The notes beneath the pieces are model-generated. The model ran no database searches, had not been told where the DNA came from, and saw only the letters and a program-made list of their open reading frames with translations. 49,422 nucleotides of DNA from Planctomycetaceae bacterium. GTDB taxonomy: Bacteria; Planctomycetota; Planctomycetia; Planctomycetales; Planctomycetaceae. How positions within the stretch are numbered: the first letter of the stretch is position 1; each line of letters begins with the position of its first letter. Of the stretch, positions 15,365 through 24,308 are shown piece by piece. The stretch spans positions 1 through 49,422 of the forward strand of contig JABISG010000045.1 of the NCBI GenBank assembly GCA_018699955.1, given 5' to 3'. The position numbers and the translations under genes are program-made.

Positions 15365-16942
15365 ATGCCGCTGCTTGCCGAAACCAGTTCCACCGCCACG
15401 TTGGGGAGCCTCGACTGGGGGATTTGTGCGGGGTATCTGCTTGTTGTCTTTCTGCTGGGACTATGGGTGGCGCGCGATCAGCATTCGAACGAAGACTATT
15501 TTGTCGGCGGGCGCACGATGCATTGGCTGCCGATTGGTCTTTCGATCTTTGCAGGGACTTTCAGTTCGCTGTCGTTTGTTGGCCTGCCCAGTGATGCCGC
15601 TTACGAAGACTACCATTTGCTGCTGGGCATCCTGTTCATTCCGGTCGTCGTCACACCGATTGTCTGGTGTCTGTTTCTGCCGTTCTACTTTCGGCTCGGG
15701 CTGACGAGCGCCTACGAATACGTCGAACGGAGGTTCAATCGACGGCTGCGGCTGATTGCCAGCGTGCTGTTTCTGCTTTACACCATCGGCTGGATGGGGA
15801 ACCTGCTGCGCGCGGTGGGACTGATCATGCAGGCGGTTCTCGATTTGTCTCCCGGGCAAACGGTGTTGCTGCTGGTGGGTGTCGGCCTGTTTGCCACATT
15901 CTACACGGCAATCGGCGGCGTCAAAGCGGTCGTCTGGACCGATGCGCTGCAGGCATTCGCACTTGGTGGAGGCATGCTGTTGGTACTCTATCTTGCCGTC
16001 GGGAAGATTGATGGAGGCTGGCAGCGGATGGTCGAAATCGGACAGACACATCACAAATTTGATATGTTTCACACCGATTTCGATTTCAAGGAATCCAACG
16101 TTTACGCCGCCTGCACGTTTGGGTTCTTCGTCTATCTGGCCAGTCATGCGGTCAGCTTTGGAGCAGTTCAGCGGTATGTGTCGATGCCGAACATTGCCGC
16201 CGCCCGCCGATCACTTCTCGTCAACGGCGTGATGGTGGCCGCAACCTGCACGATATTTTTTCTCGTTGGCTCCACGCTGTTCGCGTATTACCATCAGACG
16301 GATGTGGCGGGCAGTCCCAATGAACCGAGCAATTCGCAATCTTCTGCCAGCGACTCACAGAGCGAGAATCTATTCGTCCGAATGGAGTCCGACGACACTA
16401 AAGACCAGTTACTGTCGCGATTTCTGATGGCCGAATTGCCGCTGCCGGGCCTGATGGGTCTACTGTTGGCGGGCTTGTTTGCGGCGGCGATGAGCAGCAT
16501 CGATAGCGGCATCAACAGCATGACGGCATCGGTCGTTTGCGACTGGCAAGGGGGCAGGCAGTTACAACTTCAGGGAAGTCGCCTTCTGTGTGCATCGTTC
16601 GGAGCGGCCGCCGTGACGACATCAATTGTGTTGTATTTCGTCGGCGGCGACGTCTTTCCAATGATCATGAAGATTGCGGGCGCGTTCTTCGGCGTCCTGC
16701 TGGGGGTCTTTCTTCTGGGAATGTTGACTCGGCGGGCGAACTCTGAAGGTGCTACTTTGGGCGTCATCGCCGGAGCCGCAGGTCTGGGCGCAGCATTCTA
16801 CTGGGAAGTCTCGGAATACTGGTTCGGAGCGTTCACGTGTTTGCCAACGCTCATCGGCGGTGCCATGGCAAGCCTGTTCTTTGATCCACCGACGGAGGTC
16901 CAGCTGCGGGGACTGGTGGTAGGAAAATCGGGGGAAAGTTGA
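15365..16942 (+). CDS. Sodium:solute symporter (SSS family)
   Basis: A 525-residue membrane transporter of the SSS family (relatives PutP, PanF, SGLT), driving uptake of an organic solute with Na+. It has about 13 hydrophobic helices. Typical landmarks are NEDYFVGGRTMHWLPIGLSIFAG near 40-62, FYTAIGGVKAVVWTDALQAF near 180-200, and SSIDSGINSMTAS near 380, where the conserved Na+-site serines lie. A long polar loop near 310-345, rich in Ser/Asn/Glu (NSQSSASDSQSEN), is longer than usual. I take the ATG at 15365 because the protein then starts just before helix 1; an ATG at 15305 would add 20 residues. It lies 129 bp after the binding-domain/patatin gene on the same strand. The substrate cannot be named. 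Confidence 0.88.
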   Translation: MPLLAETSSTATLGSLDWGICAGYLLVVFLLGLWVARDQHSNEDYFVGGRTMHWLPIGLSIFAGTFSSLSFVGLPSDAAYEDYHLLLGILFIPVVVTPIVWCLFLPFYFRLGLTSAYEYVERRFNRRLRLIASVLFLLYTIGWMGNLLRAVGLIMQAVLDLSPGQTVLLLVGVGLFATFYTAIGGVKAVVWTDALQAFALGGGMLLVLYLAVGKIDGGWQRMVEIGQTHHKFDMFHTDFDFKESNVYAACTFGFFVYLASHAVSFGAVQRYVSMPNIAAARRSLLVNGVMVAATCTIFFLVGSTLFAYYHQTDVAGSPNEPSNSQSSASDSQSENLFVRMESDDTKDQLLSRFLMAELPLPGLMGLLLAGLFAAAMSSIDSGINSMTASVVCDWQGGRQLQLQGSRLLCASFGAAAVTTSIVLYFVGGDVFPMIMKIAGAFFGVLLGVFLLGMLTRRANSEGATLGVIAGAAGLGAAFYWEVSEYWFGAFTCLPTLIGGAMASLFFDPPTEVQLRGLVVGKSGES

Positions 16943-17097
16943 ACTGCCTCAACAGTAACGAGTCGCCTCGGGAGGATGGGCTGCTAGAATGGATGGGAGA
17001 TGCGAGAAAGTTGGAGAAGACGAAATGGGACTGGTCGTCGATTCGCAGCAGCGACGTTTTTTGTCCGCCGGAATAATAAAGACGAAAGTGCAGCGTG

Positions 17098-18198
<1,101 letters not shown>

Positions 18199-18278
18199 AC
18201 AGAGCGTAAGGGTAGGAAACACAAACGCGCGGCCGCTTGCGATTTCGGTTGGACGTATCCCGTTGAGGCAGGACACAC

Positions 18279-19178
18279 ATGGATAGCGAGACGAACTATC
18301 TCGATCCCGCAACGCTGGCCAATCTGAAGGGATTGGAGTTGAAGGCCCGTTTGATCGTCGAGGGATTTGCATCGGGCATGCACAAAAGCCCGTACCACGG
18401 GTTTTCCGTCGAATTTGCGGAGCATCGGGAGTACGTGCCGGGCGACGACCTGCGGTACGTCGATTGGAAAGTTTACGGAAAATCGGATCGTTTCTATTTG
18501 AAGCAGTATGAAGAGGAAACGAATTTTGCCTGCCACATCCTGATCGACAGCAGCGAGTCGATGCTGTACCGCTCGGAGCAAGCCGCCGTCTCGAAGCTGG
18601 AATACGCAACGTACGTGGCTGCGGCCTTGGCCTATCTGGTCATTCAGCAACGCGACGCGGTGGGTCTGGCAACCTTCGATCACGGCGTGACCAACTTCGT
18701 TCAGCCGTCCAGCCGCCCCTCGCATTTGAAGCAGTTATGCCATCTGATGGAAACCGTCCCAACCCAGGGTGAAACGGCCATGGGGCCGATCTTTCACGAC
18801 TTGGCTGAACGAATCAAGAAACGCGGCCTGATTATCATTCTGAGCGACCTGTTCGACGACGTTGATTCGATTCTGCTGGGTCTGAAGCATTTCCGGCACC
18901 GACGACACGACGTCAGCGTCATGCAGGTCATCGATCCGGCGGAACAGGACTTCCCGTTTGAAGACCCAACTCTGTTCAAAGGTTTGGAAGGTTTACCTGA
19001 GCAGATGATCGAGCCGCGTTCTCTGCAGCGGGCCTATCGGCAGGAATTTGAAGGATTTTTGAAACAGATGCGTGCCGGCTGCCGCAACCTCAACATGGAC
19101 CACACGCTCATGCGAACCGATCAGCCGCTGGGGGTGGCGTTATCCAGTTTTCTGGCCACACGGATGCAGCGGACATAG
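18279..19178 (+). CDS. DUF58 domain-containing protein (VWA-like)
   Basis: A 299-residue soluble protein. The DUF58 signature is FSVEFAEHREYVPGDDLRYVDWKVYGKSDRFYLKQYEEET (about 44-83). It is followed by a VWA-like fold beginning at HILIDSSESMLY, where D-S-S-E-S resembles the metal-ion-dependent adhesion site. Near residue 180, RGLIIILSDLFDDVDSIL matches the later strand of the fold. DUF58 proteins are the usual middle partner between MoxR and BatA and are thought to be handled by the MoxR ATPase; their precise job is not known. It lies 72 bp before the BatA-like gene. There is no signal peptide or membrane helix, consistent with the cytoplasm. Confidence 0.92.
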   Translation: MDSETNYLDPATLANLKGLELKARLIVEGFASGMHKSPYHGFSVEFAEHREYVPGDDLRYVDWKVYGKSDRFYLKQYEEETNFACHILIDSSESMLYRSEQAAVSKLEYATYVAAALAYLVIQQRDAVGLATFDHGVTNFVQPSSRPSHLKQLCHLMETVPTQGETAMGPIFHDLAERIKKRGLIIILSDLFDDVDSILLGLKHFRHRRHDVSVMQVIDPAEQDFPFEDPTLFKGLEGLPEQMIEPRSLQRAYRQEFEGFLKQMRAGCRNLNMDHTLMRTDQPLGVALSSFLATRMQRT

Positions 19179-19250
19179 GAAAGAGAACACATAGATTTCG
19201 AAGAGTTCAGAACACGCGAACGCCGTCTCTAAGGGATCGAGAATCCGTCA

Positions 19251-21593
19251 ATGTTTCGATTCGTTTTTCAGCCCATCATCGCCTTCGGGTTCGGCAGCAT
19301 CTGGCTGTTGTGGGGACTGACGCTCGGCGCAATTCCGGTCGTCATCCATCTGCTGCACAAACGGCGATTCCGCGAGAGTCAATGGGCGGCTATGCGGTTT
19401 CTTCTGGAAGCGGCCAAGAAGAACTCCCGCCGAATCCGACTCGAACAATTACTGCTGCTAATCGTGCGGACGCTGATCTTCGTGCTGTTGGTGACCGCCT
19501 TGTCGCAGCCGCACGTTGAATCGTTCGGAATCACGTCGATGACGACCGTGAAGACACACCGAATCGTCGTGATCGATGCCTCGTACAGCATGGCATACCG
19601 CTCGGCCGACAACAGCTTATTCGAACGTGCGAAGGATATTGCCAAGGAGGTCATCGCCGGCGCCGGGCAGGGCGACGCGTTAAATCTCGTGCGCATTTGC
19701 AGTTTCGAGCCACGCGTTGTCGTCCGCGAGCCATCGTTCCACAAGCGGGAACTCGTCACCGAAATCGACCGCATGATGCAGACCGACGAACGGGGTGACA
19801 CCCTGACGACGCTGCGAGAAGTCGTCGAATTGCTTAAAGAAGCACCGTCAATCGAGCAGAAGCAGGTGACGATCATCAGCGACTTTCAGCGCGCGAGCTG
19901 GTCGCCTGAATCTGTCGGCGGCATCGCGGAGATGCAGCAGTTGCTGCGCACATTAAGCGGTTCGGCCGAGTTGGTCCTGGTTGACGTGGGGAAAGCCGAA
20001 GCTGGAAATACGGCGGTCTCAAGTCTCATTGCCGAAGAGCCGTTCGTTGTTGTCGGCCGTCCCATTCATTTGCAGGCGACGATCCGTCAATTCGGACGGT
20101 CCGTTCTCGGCGGGCAGGTCGTCAAACTCTACGTCGATGAGCGACTCGCCGAAACGCGGACGGTGACCCCCTCGGCCAACGGCGATTTGCACGCCAACTT
20201 CATCCATACGTTTTCGACGAGCGGCGAGCATCAGGTCGAGGCGAGAATCGATGGAGACTCGCTCGACACCGACAACCGACGCTGGCTCGCCTTGCCGGTC
20301 AAGGAAGAACTGAAGGTCTTGCTGGTGAACGGTCGTCGTTCGGGTCGCCCCGCCGAAAACGCCACGTTTTATCTGGAGAAGACGTTCTCGCCTTCGACGT
20401 CGAGAAAGAAATGGACGGGCATCACGAAGGTGACCACCATCGATGACGGCGAATTGACGACCCGCGACGATCTGAGCCGGTACGATTGCATTTTCTTATG
20501 CAATGTTGCGACGTTCGAGCCACGTGAGGCCGGCATTCTGCACGCCTACCTGGAAGGAGGAGGTGGCGTTGTTTTTTGTTTGGGCGATCAGGTTCGCCAG
20601 GAGAGTTATAACCGCCAGCTCTTTCGGGACGGCGAAGGAATCTTGCCGGCGAAACTGGGAGACCGTGTCGGAAACGCGACTGTACCTGAGAGTGCATTTG
20701 GATTCGATGTCGCCAATTTGGACCATCCCATCGTCCGGGCCTTTGTTGGCAATCCGGGAACGGGACTGGAAAGTGCTCTCACTTTTGAATACGTCGGCAC
20801 CGAACCGCGTGGAGATGCATCCGTCGCCTTGCGGTTTTCATCCGGCGATCCGGCTATTATTGATGCACCGGTGGGACGCGGACGTGTCCTGTTGATTTCG
20901 ACGGCCGTCGATACCCGCTGGGGAGCCTGGCCCGTGCAGCGCAGTTTTCCGCCCCTCATGCACGAAATCGTACATTATGCGGTCACTGGGCGTTGGGAAG
21001 AACGGCAACGGCTGGTCGGTGAACCGCTCACGCGCGTGTTCCCCGTGCGGGCATTTACCATGCAAGCCAAAGTCAACCGACCCGACAATAGAACCGTTAT
21101 CGTCCGACTGACTGAAAGCGAACAGTTTGCGAATCTCGCATTCCGACAGACCGACCGGCGCGGCCTCTACGAAGTTGAGTTGGGCGTGCCGCTCAATCGT
21201 TCGGAGTTGTTCGCCCTCAATGTCGATCCCCGGGAAAGCGACCTTTCCAAAGCGAGCGAATCGGACTTGAAAACCGAACTGTTCCCCGGTACCGACTTCA
21301 CCTATTTGACCAAGTGGAGGGAGTTCCGGCGCCGCGATCAGGCAGCGGTCACTGATCGAGGCGGTCTGACTCGTTGGTTACTCGCTGCAACGTTTTGCCT
21401 GATCATCGTTGAACAGATGATGGCCTGGAAGTTCTATCGCGGCTTTTTGCTGTTGTACTGTATGGTGGCGTTGGCCTTCATCCAACAGGTGTCGATTCAA
21501 AGCACGGCTTGGGCAGTGCTACTGACTCTGCTTCTGGCGGCCGGACTCGCAGCATTGATCTACCTCGGCCGCCGCAAATCGCATACTGTCTGA
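19251..21593 (+). CDS. BatA/VWA membrane protein with glutamine-amidotransferase-like domain
   Basis: A 780-residue inner-membrane protein. The BatA N-terminal region has two helices (about 14-35 and 66-86) around the motif IPVVIHLLHKRRFRESQWAAMRFL. A VWA domain follows (about 102-290), with the MIDAS sequence DASYS at 109-113. After a beta-sandwich-like stretch, residues 355-480 (LKVLLVNGRRSGRPAENATFY, then YDCIFLCNVATFEPREAGIL and YLEGGGGVVFCLGD) look like a class-I glutamine-amidotransferase fold without an obvious catalytic Cys-His pair. The end has a cluster of helices (about 702-775). In planctomycetes this protein is commonly the third gene after MoxR and DUF58; further genes often continue the operon, but here the strand switches 32 bp later. 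The likely role is in cell-envelope stress or assembly. Confidence 0.9.
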   Translation: MFRFVFQPIIAFGFGSIWLLWGLTLGAIPVVIHLLHKRRFRESQWAAMRFLLEAAKKNSRRIRLEQLLLLIVRTLIFVLLVTALSQPHVESFGITSMTTVKTHRIVVIDASYSMAYRSADNSLFERAKDIAKEVIAGAGQGDALNLVRICSFEPRVVVREPSFHKRELVTEIDRMMQTDERGDTLTTLREVVELLKEAPSIEQKQVTIISDFQRASWSPESVGGIAEMQQLLRTLSGSAELVLVDVGKAEAGNTAVSSLIAEEPFVVVGRPIHLQATIRQFGRSVLGGQVVKLYVDERLAETRTVTPSANGDLHANFIHTFSTSGEHQVEARIDGDSLDTDNRRWLALPVKEELKVLLVNGRRSGRPAENATFYLEKTFSPSTSRKKWTGITKVTTIDDGELTTRDDLSRYDCIFLCNVATFEPREAGILHAYLEGGGGVVFCLGDQVRQESYNRQLFRDGEGILPAKLGDRVGNATVPESAFGFDVANLDHPIVRAFVGNPGTGLESALTFEYVGTEPRGDASVALRFSSGDPAIIDAPVGRGRVLLISTAVDTRWGAWPVQRSFPPLMHEIVHYAVTGRWEERQRLVGEPLTRVFPVRAFTMQAKVNRPDNRTVIVRLTESEQFANLAFRQTDRRGLYEVELGVPLNRSELFALNVDPRESDLSKASESDLKTELFPGTDFTYLTKWREFRRRDQAAVTDRGGLTRWLLAATFCLIIVEQMMAWKFYRGFLLLYCMVALAFIQQVSIQSTAWAVLLTLLLAAGLAALIYLGRRKSHTV

Positions 21594-21625
21594 TGTCTCG
21601 CACTGTATCGCGAGCAACGCGCACA

Positions 21626-22828
21626 TCATTGCAATTCGTCGAGCGAGCGAACCGCGAACGCCACGTGTAACGCAGCACCGATTGGCAGGGCATCTTCATC
21701 GACTTTGAAACGCGGGTGATGCACGTTGAACTCCGCGCCGATTTCTTCGTTTCGCACACCCAATCCCACGAAACAACCGGGAACCGTTTCGGTGTAATAC
21801 GCAAAATCTTCGCCGCCCATAATCGGTGGCGACTCATTCACGCTGCCTTCACCCAACAGTTCGCCGGAAATCTCTTGTGCCAGTTGCCAGCAGTGTTCGT
21901 CGTTTACCGTTGGCGGATAATTATGACCGGGAAAATTGACGACTGCTTCACATCGGTTCGCCGTTGCGATCAACACGGCGATTTCGCGAACGCGTTCCTG
22001 AAACGCCTCCAGTTGATGCAGTGACAATGCGCGGATGGTTCCGCGCAGCTTCATTTCCATCGGAATGATGTTGTACGCCTCGCCGCCATGCACCGAAGTG
22101 ATGCTGATGACGCCCGATTCCAGCGGATCGAGTTCGCGCGAAATAATGGTTTGCAATTCGGTAATAATCTTTGCGGATGTGGTGACCGGATCGATGCTCA
22201 AGTGCGGCATGGCGGCGTGTCCCCCCTTGCCGCGAACGGTAATTTCCAATCCACCCGAGGCGGCCAGAAACACGCCGGTACGCGAAGCAATCCCGCCGGT
22301 GTTTGTCAAAGGCCAAACGTGCAGGCCGAATATCCGTTGCACATCGGGATTGTTGAGCGCTCCCTCATCCCGCATTCGCATTCCGCCCGCGCCCCCTTCT
22401 TCGGCCGGTTGGAACAGAAATTTCACCGTCCCGGATAACTCCGATTCGCGTTGTTTAAGCAGCCGCGCCGCGCCGAGCAGCATGGCGGTGTGGCAATCGT
22501 GTCCGCAGGCGTGCATCTTGCCGTCGATCTCGCTGCGAAACGCAACGTCGGCCTCTTCGTGAATCGGCAGCGCATCCATGTCGGCACGCAATGCGACGCA
22601 CGGCCCGCTACCGTCGCCAATCTGTGCGAGTACGCCGGTCTTCGCGATGTCGGCCTGAAAAGGAATATCCAATTCTGAGAGCGTCTGCTGTACGAGGCGG
22701 CTGGTTTCAACTTCTTCGTACATCAATTCCGGATGACGGTGAATCTGCCGACGCAGGTTCACAATCCAATCTTGAATCGAACGGGCATCATGCAGCGCGG
22801 AATCGAGTGACGCGGAATCGAGTGACAT
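21626..22828 (-). CDS. M20 family metallo-amidohydrolase (hippurate hydrolase / N-acyl-amino-acid amidohydrolase type)
   Basis: A 400-residue cytoplasmic zinc hydrolase that releases an amino acid from an N-acyl or small-peptide conjugate. Family motifs in order: HRHPELMYEE (30-39), VALRADMDALPIHEE (78-92), metal site MHACGHDCHTAMLLG (105-119), catalytic acid region FLFQPAEEGGAGG (138-149), and MGGEDFAYY near residue 348. The dimerisation lid lies about 185-300. It has no signal peptide. The N-terminus contains a perfect 15-bp tandem duplication (22796-22825) that encodes SLDSA twice. It begins 34 bp after the DUF1501 gene on the same strand and is likely the third gene of that unit. Whether its substrate derives from the module's work outside the cell is unknown. 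Confidence 0.93.
   Translation of the reverse strand: MSLDSASLDSALHDARSIQDWIVNLRRQIHRHPELMYEEVETSRLVQQTLSELDIPFQADIAKTGVLAQIGDGSGPCVALRADMDALPIHEEADVAFRSEIDGKMHACGHDCHTAMLLGAARLLKQRESELSGTVKFLFQPAEEGGAGGMRMRDEGALNNPDVQRIFGLHVWPLTNTGGIASRTGVFLAASGGLEITVRGKGGHAAMPHLSIDPVTTSAKIITELQTIISRELDPLESGVISITSVHGGEAYNIIPMEMKLRGTIRALSLHQLEAFQERVREIAVLIATANRCEAVVNFPGHNYPPTVNDEHCWQLAQEISGELLGEGSVNESPPIMGGEDFAYYTETVPGCFVGLGVRNEEIGAEFNVHHPRFKVDEDALPIGAALHVAFAVRSLDELQ
22796..22825. repeat. Perfect 15-bp tandem duplication at the M20 start
   Basis: CGCGGAATCGAGTGA occurs twice, end to end, just inside the M20 coding region. It encodes a duplicated Ser-Leu-Asp-Ser-Ala. This is an in-frame slippage-type duplication. 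Confidence 0.9.
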
Positions 22829-22862
22829 GGGGAATGCCTTTGATTGCGGTGGTTATTTTGGA

Positions 22863-24239
22863 CTATGCAATTATATCGTGGATCACTTCACCGTGGATGT
22901 CGGTCAGCCGATAGTCGCGACCGGCAGTGCGGTATGTCAACCGCTCGTGATCGAGACCCAGTTGATGCAGAATGGTGGCGTGCAGGTCGTGGACGTGGAC
23001 TTTGTTGTGCATCGCGCGGAAACCAAAATCGTCCGTTTCGCCGTAGGTCATGCCACCGCGTATGCCCCCGCCGGCCATCCACATCGTAAAGCCGTGATGA
23101 TTGTGGTCGCGCCCGCTGCCATTCTCTGAAGTCGGTGTCCTTCCAAATTCACCACCCCAAACAACGAGCGTGTCTTCGAGCAATCCGCGACGCTTGAGAT
23201 CACCCAGTAATGCGGCGGTTGGTTGGTCGATGTCGCGGCAGAGGTTTCCGACTTTTTCGTTGTGCTTGGAATGGGTGTCCCACGGCTGGCCGTTGCCGTA
23301 ATAAACCTGCACGAAACGCACGCCCCGCTCCACCAGCCGCCGTGCCAACAGGCAGCCGTTGGCGTAATGTCCGCTGCCGTATTCCTCGCGAATCGATTTC
23401 GGTTCGCGATTGATGTCGAAGGCCTCGCTGGCCTGAAACTGCATTCGGTAGGCGGTTTCCATTGCCTGCATGCGGGCCTGGAGTGCCTGTTCGGTCTTTC
23501 GCCGTTCCAGGTGTCGGGCATTGAGTTGTTGCAACAAGTCCAATTGTCGCCGTTGTGTGTCGCGGTCGATGGCGGCATTTCGCAAGTTAGGCAGCATGCG
23601 GGTGGGATTGAGATTGGAATGATTGATGTACGTTCCTTGATACGCCGACGGCAGGAATGCGCTGTTCCAGAGGATGGAAAAACGAACCGGCCGGCCGGGA
23701 CAGAGGACGACATAACCGGGCAGGTTTTCGTTTTCGGTTCCCAAGCCGTAGAGAAACCACGCCCCCATACTGGGACGGGTGGGAAGAATCGTGCCGTTGT
23801 TCATCATCAACAGCGCCGGCCCATGATTGGGATTGTCGCTGTGCATCGATCGCAGCACGCAAATGTCGTCGATGTGTTTGGCGAGTTTGGGCAGCAGTTC
23901 GCTAACCGGCACACCGCTTTCTCCCCGCTGTGTGAACTTGAACGGGGAGGGCAGCAGCCCGCCCGTCGGTCGCTCGGTCCGCAGGTCAGCACCTTCAGGA
24001 CGCTGTCCCGCATATTTGTTTAGCGCGGGTTTTGGGTCGAACAGATCGGCCTGAAACGGGCCGCCGTTCATAAACAAATGAATGACACGTTTCGCGCGCG
24101 GGGCGAAATGCGGTTGAAACTCACCAGCGGCCGAGTCGCGTGCAAGCAGGTTGGCCATGCCCAAAGAACCAAGCCCACTACCAGTAGCCTGGATCATCCG
24201 GCGGCGCGTCAACGGGATGTTCTGTTCGGGAGTATTCAT
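22863..24239 (-). CDS. DUF1501 domain-containing protein, Tat-type export
   Basis: A 458-residue member of the DUF1501 group of the alkaline-phosphatase-like superfamily. The twin-arginine signal is TRRRMIQATG (11-20), followed by a hydrophobic stretch. Family landmarks are LFMNGGPFQADLFDPKP near 56-72, VLRSMHSDNPNHGPALL near 132-148, RFVQVYYGNGQPWDTHSKHNEK near 321-342, and VVWGGEFGRTPTSENGSGRDHNHHG near 370-395. The HNHHG cluster and Asp residues are those expected to bind metal in this fold. It is 69 bp downstream of the PSCyt/DUF1549/DUF1553 gene, its standard partner, and 34 bp upstream of the M20 gene. Biochemical activity is not established for the family. Confidence 0.94.
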   Translation of the reverse strand: MNTPEQNIPLTRRRMIQATGSGLGSLGMANLLARDSAAGEFQPHFAPRAKRVIHLFMNGGPFQADLFDPKPALNKYAGQRPEGADLRTERPTGGLLPSPFKFTQRGESGVPVSELLPKLAKHIDDICVLRSMHSDNPNHGPALLMMNNGTILPTRPSMGAWFLYGLGTENENLPGYVVLCPGRPVRFSILWNSAFLPSAYQGTYINHSNLNPTRMLPNLRNAAIDRDTQRRQLDLLQQLNARHLERRKTEQALQARMQAMETAYRMQFQASEAFDINREPKSIREEYGSGHYANGCLLARRLVERGVRFVQVYYGNGQPWDTHSKHNEKVGNLCRDIDQPTAALLGDLKRRGLLEDTLVVWGGEFGRTPTSENGSGRDHNHHGFTMWMAGGGIRGGMTYGETDDFGFRAMHNKVHVHDLHATILHQLGLDHERLTYRTAGRDYRLTDIHGEVIHDIIA

Positions 24240-24308
24240 GGTAAACCTGTGACAAGGTTCGTAGCGACCGCATTCATGCGGTTCGGTTGCTTCCTGACGA
24301 AACCAACG

